64,000 nucleotides of DNA from Aurantiacibacter aquimixticola (GCF_003605475.1 NZ_RAHX01000001.1:1-64000), one strand, 5' to 3'; counted from the stretch's first letter, positions 8,736-20,787 are shown. The notes: generated by a model from the letters alone, not told the origin. Made by a program: numbers and translations.

Positions 8736-9769
8736 GCCTTGATCCCTGCGCCGCGGGCCGGTGGCGCATCCGGGTCGAGCGGCCAGCGCGGGCGTGCCTT
8801 CAGGTCGAGCGGATCGGCGGAAAAGCCCGCCTTCAGGCGCTCCACACCCGCCCAGGCAATCATCGCGGCATTGTCCGTGCAGAGGGCCAGGGGAGGGGCG
8901 ATGAAGGGCAGTTGTCTGGCCGAGGCGAGCGCTTCGAGGCCCGAACGCACCGTCCGATTGGCCGCGACGCCGCCAGCGACGACAATTGCGTTCACATCGC
9001 CCATTTCATGCAATGCCCGCCCCGTCCTATCGAGAATGCAATCCAGCGCAGCCTGCTGAAAGCTGGCTGCGATATCGGCATCGGCATGTTCTCCGGATTC
9101 CTTCGCGCGAAGGACGGCGCTCTTGAGGCCCGCGAAGCTGAAATGCGGCTCTTTGCTGCCCTTGAGAGGCCGCGGCAGCGGCACGGCTTGCGGGTCGCCT
9201 TGCATTGCCAGTCGCTCCACCGCCGGGCCGCCGGGATAGCCGAGACCGAGTATCTTCGCGGTCTTGTCGAATGCTTCGCCCAGCGCATCGTCGATCGTGG
9301 TGGCCAGACGTTGGTAGCGACCAACCCCTTCGACACGCAGGATCTGGCAATGCCCGCCGCTCACCAGCAGCAGGGCGTAGGGAAAATCAAGCGCCGGATC
9401 GGCAAGCCGCGGCGACAATGCGTGCCCTTCGAGGTGATTGATGGCAAGCAGCGGAGTGTCCGTCGCCATCGCCAGTGCCTTTGCCGTCACCAGTCCGACC
9501 ATCACTCCGCCGATCAGGCCCGGCCCCGCTGTCGCCGCGATGGCGTCGCATTCGGCAAGTCCGATATCGGCCTCGCCCAGCACGCGCTCGATAAGCGGAG
9601 CCAACCGCTCGGCATGGGCGCGTGCCGCGATTTCGGGAACGACCCCGCCATAGGGAGCGTGCTCCTCGTCCTGGCTGGCAATCGCCTGCGCGAGAATGAC
9701 GCGCTCACCGGTCACCAGAGCGGCTGCGGTTTCGTCGCAGGAGCTTTCTATGCCGAGGACCAATGTCAT
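8732..9769 (-). CDS. tsaD: tRNA N6-adenosine threonylcarbamoyltransferase
   Basis: The 345-residue Kae1/TsaD protein transfers the threonylcarbamoyl group to A37 of ANN-reading tRNAs, working with TsaB and TsaE, which are not in this window. Seen in the sequence: the ASKHA-fold start [14 protein letters not shown], the metal-binding NHLEGH (His-x3-His), the nucleotide-binding LLLVSGGHC and [16 protein letters not shown], and [10 protein letters not shown] near the end. It is the first gene of tsaD-gpsA-flippase and is divergent from hemC with 45 bases between starts, an arrangement common in alphaproteobacteria. Confidence 0.96.
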   Translation of the reverse strand: MTLVLGIESSCDETAAALVTGERVILAQAIASQDEEHAPYGGVVPEIAARAHAERLAPLIERVLGEADIGLAECDAIAATAGPGLIGGVMVGLVTAKALAMATDTPLLAINHLEGHALSPRLADPALDFPYALLLVSGGHCQILRVEGVGRYQRLATTIDDALGEAFDKTAKILGLGYPGGPAVERLAMQGDPQAVPLPRPLKGSKEPHFSFAGLKSAVLRAKESGEHADADIAASFQQAALDCILDRTGRALHEMGDVNAIVVAGGVAANRTVRSGLEALASARQLPFIAPPLALCTDNAAMIAWAGVERLKAGFSADPLDLKARPRWPLDPDAPPARGAGIKA

Positions 9770-9814
9770 GCGGCTTCCCCTTAGCCTAGTCCCTCGCTAG
9801 GGCAAACGCGCTCT

Positions 9815-10744
9815 ATGACCCAATTCCCCCGGATCAGACTTGGAACGCGTCGTTCGCCGCTGGCGATGGCGCAGGCCAAGGAGGCGCGCCGCCGCCTCTG
9901 CGAGGCGCATGGATGGGAAATTGATGCAGTCGAACTTGTCCCCGTCATCGCGAGCGGAGACAAGGTGCAGGATCGCCCGCTGGCCGAGATCGGCGGCAAG
10001 GCGCTTTGGACGAGGGAACTGGACGCCTGGCTGGCAGAGGAGCGGATCGATGCGGCAGTGCACTCGCTCAAGGATGTCGAGACTTTCAGGCCGGAAAGCC
10101 TGACGCTGGCCGCGATACTGCCGCGTGCCGACAAGCGGGACAGATTGATCGGTGCCAACAGCATAAAGGATTTGCCGAAAGGGGCGGTAATCGGGACCAG
10201 CGCGCCGCGCCGCGCGGCCCAGCTGCTGCACCACAGGCCCGACTGTAAAGTCGTCACGTTCCGCGGCAATGTCGCCACGCGGCTCGCCAAGCTGGATGCG
10301 GGCGAGGCCGACGCGACGTTTCTGGCAGCTGCCGGGCTGGAGCGCCTCGGCCAGGACGATATCGGCATTCCGCTCGATCCGGCAAACTGGCTTCCGGCCC
10401 CTGCACAAGGCGCCATCGCGCTGGAGTGCCGGACGCGGGACGATGCGACGCGGCGGGCGCTTGCCCCGCTGGACCACGCACCCAGCCGCGCCGAAGTCAT
10501 GGCTGAGCGCGTGCTCCTCTCCGGCCTGAACGGCACCTGCCATTCGCCGATTGCCGTATTGTGCGATCACACGGGCGATATGCTGGAGATGCGAGCGGCT
10601 ATCTTCAGCCATGACGGCGCGGAGCGGGTGGACGGCGAAATGCAATTTTCACCGGGCGACGATGCGGCGGCGCGCGCGCTTGCGGAGGATCTCCTCCGCC
10701 GCGCCTCTCCCGCCACTCGGGCGCTTTTCGGGGGGACGCCGTGA
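9815..10744 (+). CDS. hemC: Hydroxymethylbilane synthase
   Basis: A 309-residue cytoplasmic enzyme that joins four porphobilinogens into hydroxymethylbilane in heme synthesis. Visible signatures are LGTRRSPLAMAQA, the catalytic Asp in AVHSLKDVE, GTSAPRRAAQL, FRGNVATRLAKLD, and the dipyrromethane cofactor Cys in LNGTCHSPIA. The cofactor loop reads NGTCHS rather than the common GGCQVP, but the Cys is kept. It is divergent from tsaD, and its TGA overlaps the GTG of hemD by four bases. Heme made here feeds, among others, the aa3 oxidase encoded at the right end. Confidence 0.95.
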   Translation: MTQFPRIRLGTRRSPLAMAQAKEARRRLCEAHGWEIDAVELVPVIASGDKVQDRPLAEIGGKALWTRELDAWLAEERIDAAVHSLKDVETFRPESLTLAAILPRADKRDRLIGANSIKDLPKGAVIGTSAPRRAAQLLHHRPDCKVVTFRGNVATRLAKLDAGEADATFLAAAGLERLGQDDIGIPLDPANWLPAPAQGAIALECRTRDDATRRALAPLDHAPSRAEVMAERVLLSGLNGTCHSPIAVLCDHTGDMLEMRAAIFSHDGAERVDGEMQFSPGDDAAARALAEDLLRRASPATRALFGGTP

Positions 10745-11412
10745 TTTTCGCGATCCGTCCCGAACCGGGTTTACAGGCGACATTGCAGGCGGCGCGCGAG
10801 CTGGGGCTAGCGATTATAGGCAGGCCGTTGTTCGAGGTCGTCCCGCTGCGCTGGACTGCGCCCGATGCAGAGGATTTCGATGCACTGCTGGTCGGGAGCG
10901 CGAACGCCTTTCGGCATGGCGGCGGTGCGCTCGAAAGCCTCTCCGGCCTGCCGGTTCACGCTGTCGGAGAGGCCACGGCGCTGGCCGCTCGGGAGGCCGG
11001 TTTCATGGTTGGGAGAACCGGGCAAGGCGGCTTGCAGGCGCTGATCGACAGAGCGAAGAAGACCACGCGTTTTCTGCGGCTGGCCGGGTCGGAGCACGTC
11101 GCGCTCGATGTCCCGGCAGACATGACCGTCACCACGCGCATTCTCTACGAGGTGCGCGCCCTGCCGCTGACGGGCAGCGACGAGGTCTCGCTGCGCGCCA
11201 GCGAGCCGCTGGTGCTGCTCCATTCCGCTGCCGCCGCACGGCATTTTGCCTCCGAATGCGAAAGGCGCGAACTCGACAAGACGCGCATCGCGCTCGCCTG
11301 TATCGGGCCGCGCGTTGCGGATGCCGCTGGCGATGGCTGGCGTGCTTGCGAAGCTGCTCCACAACCCAATGACACCGCGCTGTTGGCCTTGGCGCGGGAC
11401 ATGTGCCATTAA
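10741..11412 (+). CDS. hemD: Uroporphyrinogen-III synthase
   Basis: A 223-residue protein of the HemD fold, which cyclises hydroxymethylbilane and inverts ring D. The family is poorly conserved. Support comes from the start FAIRPEPGLQAT, the VGSANAFRHGGGAL segment, VGEATALAAREAGFMV, LLHSAAAARHFASE and CIGPRVADAA, and from the four-base overlap with hemC. The start is GTG. It runs into the mitofilin-like gene whose probable start is 60 bases downstream. Confidence 0.9.
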   Translation: MIFAIRPEPGLQATLQAARELGLAIIGRPLFEVVPLRWTAPDAEDFDALLVGSANAFRHGGGALESLSGLPVHAVGEATALAAREAGFMVGRTGQGGLQALIDRAKKTTRFLRLAGSEHVALDVPADMTVTTRILYEVRALPLTGSDEVSLRASEPLVLLHSAAAARHFASECERRELDKTRIALACIGPRVADAAGDGWRACEAAPQPNDTALLALARDMCH

Positions 11413-11471
11413 GGTCACACGTTGGAAGGCGGAAACGCGCCCCCTATCCGCCATCGTTTAGTAAGGACTTT

Positions 11472-12416
11472 ATGGAGCAGGGCCTCGATTTCACGCCTGC
11501 GGGCACGAAACGGCACAAATCCTCGATGCGCCCCGTTTTGATTGCGGTCGGCGGAGCATTTCTGCTGGGCGTCGTCGGCACCTGGTGGCTGACGAGCGAC
11601 GGCGGTGTCGCCGGTCTGTTTTCGATGCGCAGCGAAAGCGAAGTTCCTGCGGCAGCCATCCCGGATGAAGCGGCCGAGGACGATCTCAATTCGTCGGAAC
11701 CCAGCGCCGCTGCGTCGCCCGAAGTGGCCGCCGAGGGTGCACGCCAGGCGGCCGAAGTCGAGCGTGTGGTGGAGCAGCAGGGCGGCCTGGACAGTCGCGT
11801 CGCTGCTATGGAGCAGCGTCTCACTCGCCTCGACATTCAGGCGCAATCGGCGGCCGGCAATGCCGCGCGCGCCGAAGCTTTGTTGATTGCCTTCGCCAGT
11901 CGCCGCGTCATCGAGCGCGGTGAACCGCTCGGCTATCTGGCGGACCAGTTGCGGCTGCGCTTTGGTGAGACTCGCCCGCGCGCGGTGCAGGCCATCGTCG
12001 ATGCTGCGAAAGACCCCGTGACGCTCGACCAGCTCCTGGCGCGGCTCGAAGGCCTCGCGCCGCAGCTGGATGACGCGCCCGACGGGGAAGGGGTATTCAC
12101 CCGATTGGGCCGCGAACTTTCCGAAGTCTTCGTCGTTCGCCGTGATGAAACCGCTTCTCCCGTGGCCGAGCGCCGCCTTGAGCGCGCGCGAATGTTCCTC
12201 GAGAGCGGTCGCACCGAGGCAGCCGTGTCGGAAATCCGCAACTTGCCAAATGCGGCCATCGCGCAGGACTGGATCGACGATGCCGAACGCTTTGCCGGAG
12301 CCCAGCGCGCCTTGGAAGCACTCGAAACTGCCGCTGTGCTCGATCCGCGCGAGTTGCGCGATGGCGAGGGCGCACCGGTCGAGCAGCGCAGTCCGGCGGG
12401 CAATACACGGCGCTAG
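11472..12416 (+). CDS. Mitofilin/Mic60-like inner membrane protein
   Basis: A 314-residue protein with a short cytoplasmic start, one membrane helix (about residues 20-40, VLIAVGGAFLLGVVGTWWL), an acidic Ala/Glu-rich linker, a coiled coil (about 85-135) and a C-terminal helical part. The end resembles the mitofilin signature: FTRLGRELSEVFVVRRDE, then RARMFLESGRTEAAVSEIRN and QDWIDDAERFAGAQRALEAL. Alphaproteobacterial Mic60 homologues shape inner membranes and are often encoded beside hemC/hemD, exactly this position. ATG 11472 has TAAGGA upstream and is preferred to the in-frame codon at 11403. Assignment rests on layout, signature resemblance and context; the protein is shorter than many Mic60s. 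Confidence 0.7.
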   Translation: MEQGLDFTPAGTKRHKSSMRPVLIAVGGAFLLGVVGTWWLTSDGGVAGLFSMRSESEVPAAAIPDEAAEDDLNSSEPSAAASPEVAAEGARQAAEVERVVEQQGGLDSRVAAMEQRLTRLDIQAQSAAGNAARAEALLIAFASRRVIERGEPLGYLADQLRLRFGETRPRAVQAIVDAAKDPVTLDQLLARLEGLAPQLDDAPDGEGVFTRLGRELSEVFVVRRDETASPVAERRLERARMFLESGRTEAAVSEIRNLPNAAIAQDWIDDAERFAGAQRALEALETAAVLDPRELRDGEGAPVEQRSPAGNTRR

Positions 12417-12424
12417 TCCGCGCT

Positions 12425-13639
12425 TTAGCCTTTCAACAATTCCGGCAGATCGCCGCTCATCCCGCGGGCTTCATCCATGAACCACCGCTTGAGTGACGGC
12501 ATACGCTGCACGCCCGCCATTCCAAGGCGCCGGACGGCGCTGGGCAATTTGCCCGGAATGCCGAACAGGCGCGTGAGGCCATCGGTTGCAAGCGCGACCA
12601 TGAAGGCATCCAGCCCGCGCCATTTCTCGTACCGGGCAAGCGATTGCGCATCGCCGGGATCGAGCCCGATACGCTTGCCTTCGGCAATCACCTCCACCAG
12701 CGCGCCGACATCGCGCAGACCCAGATTGAGGCCCTGCCCCGCGATCGGATGGATACCGTGCGCCGCATCACCCACAAGCGCGAGGCGATGATCCGCGATC
12801 TTTGCCGTGTGGTGGAAGCCGAGCGGATAGGAACTGCGCCCGCCATTGAGTTCGAGCGCGCCGAACAGCCCGTCCATTCGTTTCTCGACTTCGGCAAGAA
12901 ACGCCCGGTCGGACAGTTTGAGCACGCCATCGGCATCGGCCTCGTCCACCGTCCACACGAGCGCGGAGCGATAACGTCCCGCCTCATCGTCGAGGAGCGG
13001 CAGGAGCGCGAATGGCCCGGCAGGATAGAAGATTTCCCATGCAACGCCGTCATGCGGCTTTTCGTGGATCAGCCCGGCAATGATCGCGCGGTGTCTGTAA
13101 TCCCACTTGGCCAGCGAGATTCCCGCACCATCGCGTGTGGGCGATCCGCGTCCTTCGGCGGCGACCATCAGGCTGGCTTCCAGGCTGGTGCCATCCGCCA
13201 GCGTCGCGGACACGCCATGCTCGCCGCGCTGGCGATCGACAATCTCGGCCTCGGAATACCACGCAATCAGTTCTTCCGACTTCGCTGCCTCGAACAGGGC
13301 GAGGCGCAGCTGGCGATTGGCGAACATCCGGCCCAGCGTGCCTTCATGCGGTTCGGGCTGGAAATCGATCCGGCCCGGACGCATTGCGTCCGTCACGGCG
13401 ATATTCTCGATGCGGCAGCCATGCGGCTCGAGCGTTTCGGCAAGGCCGATATTGCGAAAGAGATTCCAGCTCGCGGTCGATATTGCCGAGGCGCGCCCGT
13501 CGAATCCCTCCGCTGTCAGATCCGCCGGGTCGGCGCGATCGACGACATGGCTGGAAATGCCCTTGCGCGCCGCGGCCAGCGCCAGCGTCATGCCGACCAG
13601 GCCACCGCCGAGAATGAGGAGATCACGCTTGTCCGCCAT
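12425..13639 (-). CDS. UbiH/UbiF-family FAD hydroxylase (ubiquinone synthesis)
   Basis: A 404-residue class A flavin monooxygenase. Seen: the N-terminal dinucleotide fold LLILGGGLVGMTLALAAA, the middle FAD/NADPH contact VAAEGRGSPTRDGAG, and the C-terminal VGDAAHGIHPIAGQGLNLGLRD that marks the UbiH/UbiF/COQ6 subgroup. It should hydroxylate the ubiquinone ring at the inner membrane; which position cannot be told. ATG at 13639 begins MADKRDLLILGGG; longer in-frame readings have no family resemblance. It converges with the mitofilin-like gene eight bases away and diverges from dsbD. Confidence 0.88.
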   Translation of the reverse strand: MADKRDLLILGGGLVGMTLALAAARKGISSHVVDRADPADLTAEGFDGRASAISTASWNLFRNIGLAETLEPHGCRIENIAVTDAMRPGRIDFQPEPHEGTLGRMFANRQLRLALFEAAKSEELIAWYSEAEIVDRQRGEHGVSATLADGTSLEASLMVAAEGRGSPTRDGAGISLAKWDYRHRAIIAGLIHEKPHDGVAWEIFYPAGPFALLPLLDDEAGRYRSALVWTVDEADADGVLKLSDRAFLAEVEKRMDGLFGALELNGGRSSYPLGFHHTAKIADHRLALVGDAAHGIHPIAGQGLNLGLRDVGALVEVIAEGKRIGLDPGDAQSLARYEKWRGLDAFMVALATDGLTRLFGIPGKLPSAVRRLGMAGVQRMPSLKRWFMDEARGMSGDLPELLKG

Positions 13640-13666
13640 CGCCCCCGCACCTAGGTGCCTTGCGTA

Positions 13667-15655
13667 ATGCAGGCAAGCCTCTCCATTGTCCGGTATCTGC
13701 TGGCCATCGCGCTGCTGTGGGCCAGCCCGCTCGCCGCGCAGCAGGACAGCTACATGACCGTGGACTGGGTTACGGAAAGTGCGCCCCAGCAAGGCGAGAC
13801 GCTGACGACCGCACTGCGCTTCAGTCCGCGGGAGGGCTGGCACGGTTACTGGTCCAATCCGGGCGAGGCCGGCCTTGGCATGGAGCTCGACTGGCAGCTA
13901 CCCGCCGGCTGGGAGGCGGGAGATCCGCAATATCCGGTGCCGAGCGTGCTGAGCTATTTCGGCATCGCCAACCACGCCTACAAAGACGACTACACCGTGC
14001 TCGTGCCGATCGAAATCGGTTCACAGGCCGATGCGGCGCCGGCGCAGGTCACGGCGCGCTATCTGGTGTGTTCGGACACGCTGTGTGTTCCGCAGGAGGC
14101 GACGCTGACGCTGCGATATCCGCAAGCGGGCGCGGCCTTGCGCAGTTCGTTCGACGAGGCGCGGGCGGCCATCCCGCCGCTGATCGACAGCGAAGCGCGC
14201 TTTGCATTCACACCGCAATCGCTTCGCGTCACCATTCCGCTGCCGGAAACCGTGGCAATCGGCGATCCGCATCTTTTCATCGAACAGTCGGGCGTGGTCG
14301 ATTACAACGCGCCGCAGCACTTCTGGCGGAATGGCGACAGCGTGATCGTCGAAATCCCGCGCGGTTTCGAGCGCGAGGAGCCCGGTCGGATCGCGGGGAT
14401 ATTGTCCTTCGGCGATGGCGAGGGCATCCGTTTTGCGGGCGCGCCGGGCGATGTGCCCGTCGGCGGAACGCCACTGGGCGGCGCGATGGCGGATAGCCCG
14501 CTTATCCTGCTGCTGAGCGGCGCGCTGCTGGGCGGATTGCTGCTCAATCTGATGCCCTGCGTATTTCCTATTCTGAGCCTGAAGGCACTGACCCTGGCAC
14601 GCGCGGGAGCCAGCGAGAGCAGCGCGCGGCGGGAGGGACTGGCTTATACGGCAGGCGTGGTGCTTGCATGCGTCGCGCTCGGCGCGGCAATGCTGGCCCT
14701 GCGCGCAGCGGGCGAGCAGGTGGGCTGGGCGTTCCAATTGCAACAGCCGCTCGTCGTCGGCGCGCTGCTGGTGCTGGCAACCCTGATCACAGCCAATCTT
14801 GCCGGACTGTTCGAATTGCCGAACCTGCCGATCCGCAGCGCGGGCAAGAGTAGCGCGTTTGCCACCGGATTGCTGGCGGCCGTCGTCGCGACACCGTGCA
14901 CCGGCCCGTTTATGGCTGCAGCGCTCGGTGCTGCCCTGCTGGTGCCCGCGGAGCAGGCGCTGCTCCTGTTCGCCGCTCTCGGCCTAGGTCTTGCCCTGCC
15001 GTTCTTGTTGCTGGGATTAATACCGGCGCTGCGGTCTCGCCTGCCGCAGCCGGGGTCGTGGATGGAGAGCTTCCGGCGCTGGATGGCCGTTCCCATGGGC
15101 TTGACCGCGCTGGCGCTTGTGTGGCTCGCATGGCGGCTCGGCGGAACGCATTTCGCATTCACCGCGCTCGCGCTCGGCCTGCTGCCGGTCGTTGCGCTTA
15201 CCGCTTTCCGGCGGGGCAGCCGCACGGTCGGCTGGATCGGCCTTGCCGCGGCGCTCTATTTCGCCGCCTCACTGCCTTTTCGCGTGGACGAGACGGCGTC
15301 GGCTACGACTGAGAGCGTGCTCGACCCGATTGCTTATTCCGAACAGACGCTCGCCGATGCGCGGGCATCGGGCGCACCGGTCTTCGTCTGGTTTACCGCC
15401 GACTGGTGCGTCACCTGCAAGGTCAATGAGCAAGTCGCGATCGAGCGCGAGGCCACGCGCGCCGCTTTCGAGGAGGCTGGCGTGGTCGCGATGCGCGGCG
15501 ACTGGACGCGAGGCGATCCGGCGATCACGCGCTATCTGGAGCAATGGGGCGTTGCGGGCGTGCCGCTTTACGTCTGGTATCCGGCAGGCAGCGAAGGCGA
15601 GCAATTGCCGCAGGTGCTCACTCCGGACCGGTTGAGGGAATTAGCCGAGAGCTAG
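13667..15655 (+). CDS. dsbD: Thiol:disulfide interchange protein DsbD (ScsB-like)
   Basis: A 662-residue protein carrying electrons from cytoplasmic thioredoxin to periplasmic partners. After a signal peptide (LLAIALLWASPLAAQ) comes a periplasmic N-terminal domain with the pair in CSDTLC, then about eight membrane helices with the conserved MPCVFPILSLKAL and the second Cys in VATPCTGPF, then a C-terminal thioredoxin domain with WFTADWCVTCKVNE. All three redox centres therefore keep their cysteines. A GTG at 13655 is an alternative start. Its TAG overlaps the stop of the convergent lipoprotein gene within CTAG. Confidence 0.92.
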   Translation: MQASLSIVRYLLAIALLWASPLAAQQDSYMTVDWVTESAPQQGETLTTALRFSPREGWHGYWSNPGEAGLGMELDWQLPAGWEAGDPQYPVPSVLSYFGIANHAYKDDYTVLVPIEIGSQADAAPAQVTARYLVCSDTLCVPQEATLTLRYPQAGAALRSSFDEARAAIPPLIDSEARFAFTPQSLRVTIPLPETVAIGDPHLFIEQSGVVDYNAPQHFWRNGDSVIVEIPRGFEREEPGRIAGILSFGDGEGIRFAGAPGDVPVGGTPLGGAMADSPLILLLSGALLGGLLLNLMPCVFPILSLKALTLARAGASESSARREGLAYTAGVVLACVALGAAMLALRAAGEQVGWAFQLQQPLVVGALLVLATLITANLAGLFELPNLPIRSAGKSSAFATGLLAAVVATPCTGPFMAAALGAALLVPAEQALLLFAALGLGLALPFLLLGLIPALRSRLPQPGSWMESFRRWMAVPMGLTALALVWLAWRLGGTHFAFTALALGLLPVVALTAFRRGSRTVGWIGLAAALYFAASLPFRVDETASATTESVLDPIAYSEQTLADARASGAPVFVWFTADWCVTCKVNEQVAIEREATRAAFEEAGVVAMRGDWTRGDPAITRYLEQWGVAGVPLYVWYPAGSEGEQLPQVLTPDRLRELAES

Positions 15656-16218
15656 ACCTCGGAAGGATCCGCCGGCCCTTCCACCTGCGCATTCGCTCCA
15701 CCCGAACGACACCAGGCGAGAAATTCTCCCGGTATGCGGCTGCCCGAAATCTCCAGCATTCCGCGGCCCGGCAATGTCGCGGTCAGGCGGCGATTGCCTT
15801 CGAAGATGTCGAGCTGCGGATCGTCAGCGGGCAGCTTCGCTTCCCAGCGCCACTCGCCATCCGAGAGAACGGCATCGGCGAAGAAGCGGCTGCGCATGCC
15901 GTTACCGACGAAGGGAAACAGTGCGCTCTGCCCGGGCAGGGCATCGGCGTGGCGAACAATGGAAAACTGCTGAGGATCGCCGGACAGGTCGCATTTGAGC
16001 GAGAGAAGGGGCGCTTCGTCACCGTCGCCGAAGCGGATGCTCTGGCCATCCTCGGCAACGCGCCAGCTCGCATCGGACGTGTCGGGCGAGGCATCCCCGC
16101 GAGCAGGCGGCGGCCCCGTGTCGTCCAGCGCCATGCTTTCGGGCTGTGCTTCTGCGCTCTGTTGCTGGCCGCAGGCGGCAAGGAAAACGAGTGCGACGAT
16201 CGGCAAACAATATTTCAC
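15652..16218 (-). CDS. Lipoprotein of unknown function
   Basis: A 188-residue predicted lipoprotein. A GTG at 16218 gives VKYCLPIVALVFLAAC, a compact signal with lipobox LAAC; a longer in-frame start at 16281 would bury the signal. After an acidic, probably flexible segment, the rest looks beta-rich, with WRVAEDGQSIRFGDGDEAPLLSLKCD and RRLTATLPGRGMLEI. Two further Cys (LKCDLSGD and LAWCRSGG) could form a disulfide. I do not recognise a named family. The stop is shared with dsbD in a four-base convergent overlap. Confidence 0.75.
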   Translation of the reverse strand: MKYCLPIVALVFLAACGQQQSAEAQPESMALDDTGPPPARGDASPDTSDASWRVAEDGQSIRFGDGDEAPLLSLKCDLSGDPQQFSIVRHADALPGQSALFPFVGNGMRSRFFADAVLSDGEWRWEAKLPADDPQLDIFEGNRRLTATLPGRGMLEISGSRIPGEFLAWCRSGGANAQVEGPADPSEV

Positions 16219-16298
16219 ATCGCGCAAGTGTCTCTCGCAGCGCGCCGGATCAAGCCCCGATAACTGGATATAGCCAGCCATGCACCGCACGGGATCAA

Positions 16299-17726
16299 TC
16301 AGCGTTGCGTGTCTGCCCTGAACAACCTGCCATCGGCGCGCAGCAGGAATACATGGAAGACATTCTCGGAAGCGCGATCGCCATTGTCGATGGAGACGAA
16401 TGCGCGTGCACTTGTCGGGTTTGTTATGCCAAAATCGACATTGCGCCGTTCCAGCGGGCCGGAATTCACACTGTCCCACGTCCAGATGTTTCCATTCGCA
16501 TCGCTGATAATCCAGACGCCTCTCCAGCTATCGCCCTGCAAGCTGTCCCCGGCATCCAGCCAGAGCCCGGCATTGTTTGCGCCGATTTCCTGGACGAGCC
16601 TTGGCGGCACGCGCTCGCCCACAACGGTGCCGCTGAACCCGACATCGGTTTCCCCATCCCGTATCGGCCATTCGAAATTGGCGTTTGCCTGGCCAAGATT
16701 GAACCTGGCCGCATTCGCTTCATTGGAACGTTCGCCACGGTCGATCAGAATATCGCCCGCGAATCCCGACAGCGCAAAAATCGGATTATGCAAACCCCAG
16801 CCCCTGCTGATGGGGGTCCTGACAGCCACCGTCGGCGTCGCCGTATCGCTGGTGAATACGAATCCGATCACATTGCCGCGCGGGTCATCGGGATCTTGCG
16901 CCGCAGTTGGTGAGCCGGCGTCGCCGAGCGCAACGACGGGATCATCGCCCAAGAGGCCGAGCGACGCTTCGATCGGGGCTGGGGAGCGATACTCCCAGAT
17001 GAGTTCGGCTGCCCCTGTGTCATACTGTACATCGAGCAGGCGGACATGCGTGCCATCACTAGCAAGCGCATAGAATTTGCCGCCACGCTGGTTCAGGCTT
17101 TCCGTTGCGGTGCCGATGATCGTTCCGGCACCAAAAGCAATGCGCCTTGGAGCGCGCGTGATCGCGCCCGTCGTCGCATCAACTCGCGCCATATTGCCAG
17201 CCTGATCGACCACCAGAATGTCTTTGGTGTCTTCAAGGAAGGCGATCTTGCCATTCTGGCCGAGACCAGTCGCAACTTCGGAGAACAGCAAGCCTTCCAG
17301 ACTGTTGGTCACGGTAATGCGGATAGTCTGCCGCGTGGTGTTTACGCCATCGCTGACAGAGACGTCGATCTCGTACACATTATCGCCGTCGGCATCGCGT
17401 GGCGTTTCGAAACTCGGCGCCTGATTGAAGGCGATCCGGCCCGGCCCATTCACGAATGAGAAGAGCGCGGCATCCTTGCCTTGGACGAAACTGAAAACCA
17501 GGGAACTGCTGTCGGGATCGGTCGCTGCAAGCTGCACCACGGCACGATCGTCGGTAAAAGTCTGGCTTTCTACGAATGAAATGGCATTCGAGTTGGTAAA
17601 TCGTGGAGGCAGGTTCGCAGTGCCACCACCGCCACCTCCACCACCGTTTCCGGAACTACCGCCGCCGCAACCGGCCAGCAGCAGTGCAGCGCCGGCCACG
17701 CCAGCGCACACCCACGAAATCCTCAT
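16299..17726 (-). CDS. Cadherin-like/beta-propeller lipoprotein
   Basis: A 475-residue lipoprotein. The signal ends in LLAGC, followed by a Gly-rich tether (GGGSSGNGGGGGGGG). Residues about 40-140 look like a cadherin-type beta sandwich (FTNSNAISFVESQ, VVQLAATDPDSSSLVF, YEIDVSVSDGVNTTRQTI). The remainder resembles a beta-propeller of the PQQ-dependent sugar dehydrogenase type (GLLFSEVATGLGQNGKIAFLED and later NGNIWTWDSV), though I cannot confirm catalytic residues. It is probably a cell-surface or periplasmic recognition protein. The ATG at 17726 is preferred because it begins the signal peptide directly. Confidence 0.72.
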   Translation of the reverse strand: MRISWVCAGVAGAALLLAGCGGGSSGNGGGGGGGGTANLPPRFTNSNAISFVESQTFTDDRAVVQLAATDPDSSSLVFSFVQGKDAALFSFVNGPGRIAFNQAPSFETPRDADGDNVYEIDVSVSDGVNTTRQTIRITVTNSLEGLLFSEVATGLGQNGKIAFLEDTKDILVVDQAGNMARVDATTGAITRAPRRIAFGAGTIIGTATESLNQRGGKFYALASDGTHVRLLDVQYDTGAAELIWEYRSPAPIEASLGLLGDDPVVALGDAGSPTAAQDPDDPRGNVIGFVFTSDTATPTVAVRTPISRGWGLHNPIFALSGFAGDILIDRGERSNEANAARFNLGQANANFEWPIRDGETDVGFSGTVVGERVPPRLVQEIGANNAGLWLDAGDSLQGDSWRGVWIISDANGNIWTWDSVNSGPLERRNVDFGITNPTSARAFVSIDNGDRASENVFHVFLLRADGRLFRADTQR

Positions 17727-17827
17727 TTGCAGGATGTCCAAAAGATCTGCGTCTGGATGAACGCAGCATCGACGCGATATTTACTACCGCTTTTTTGACA
17801 GAGCAATACAGATTCGTTGACCGCGAA

Positions 17828-20014
<2,187 letters not shown>

Positions 20015-20102
20015 AGCGTCAGCATATGGGCACGGATGAAGGCTTGCTCAAGCGCGCGCTTATCGCCAGCATGTCGGCCGAGTTTCATATCGGAGAATTT
20101 CC

Positions 20103-20651
20103 ATGCGCTTTCCCACTATCCTCGCCGCGGCATCGCTGCTGACACTCACTTCCTGTGGTGACAGCGGCACGACCGTCGAGGATCCGAGCGATCCCGACCA
20201 GATCGCCGCCGCCGCCGAAAACATCGCGCGGCCGCAGCCCGGCGAATATCGCACCACCGGCGAGCTCGTCGAAGTCGATCTGCCGGGCGCGAGCGAGGAA
20301 GAAGCGCAGGCAATGCGCGCAATCATGGAAACCGGCGTCGCCCGCGAGCAGACCTTTTGTGTGACGGAAGAGGACGCGGAAGAGGGCTTCACGCAATTCG
20401 TTTCGGCCATGCAGGACATGCCCAAAACCTGCTCCTTCAGCGAATTTGCCATCAATGGCGAAAATCTGAACGCCACCATGGTCTGCGACGACGATGCAGG
20501 CAGCACCGGCAATGTCGCATTCGCCGGCACCGTGAGCGAGACAGGCTCCGACATGACCATGACGATGGACATGGAAAATGCCGCGGAAGGTCAGTCCATG
20601 CGTATTGTCATGCGCAACACGACCGAGCGCGTCGGCGACTGCGCCGCCTGA
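20103..20651 (+). CDS. DUF3617 lipoprotein, copy 1
   Basis: A 182-residue lipoprotein with signal MRFPTILAAASLLTLTSC (lipobox LTSC). The body has the DUF3617 pattern: PQPGEYRTTGELVEVDLPG near the start, FCVTEEDAEEGF in the middle, and a C-terminal RVGDC. Four conserved Cys besides the lipid Cys suggest two disulfides. The function of DUF3617 is unknown; the proteins are periplasmic or membrane-attached. It is the first of three tandem genes of the same family and is divergent from uvrB. Confidence 0.85.
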   Translation: MRFPTILAAASLLTLTSCGDSGTTVEDPSDPDQIAAAAENIARPQPGEYRTTGELVEVDLPGASEEEAQAMRAIMETGVAREQTFCVTEEDAEEGFTQFVSAMQDMPKTCSFSEFAINGENLNATMVCDDDAGSTGNVAFAGTVSETGSDMTMTMDMENAAEGQSMRIVMRNTTERVGDCAA

Positions 20652-20787
20652 TCGGCGTTCTTCTTTCTGGTGATGACTTTCGAGCCGCCGCGTCCTGCTC
20701 CACAATGGGACGTGGCGGCTTCGTGCTTTGTCGAGGGACATTGCGCGCGATAGTCACGGCGGTCAGATCTATCTTCGAGGACAGACC

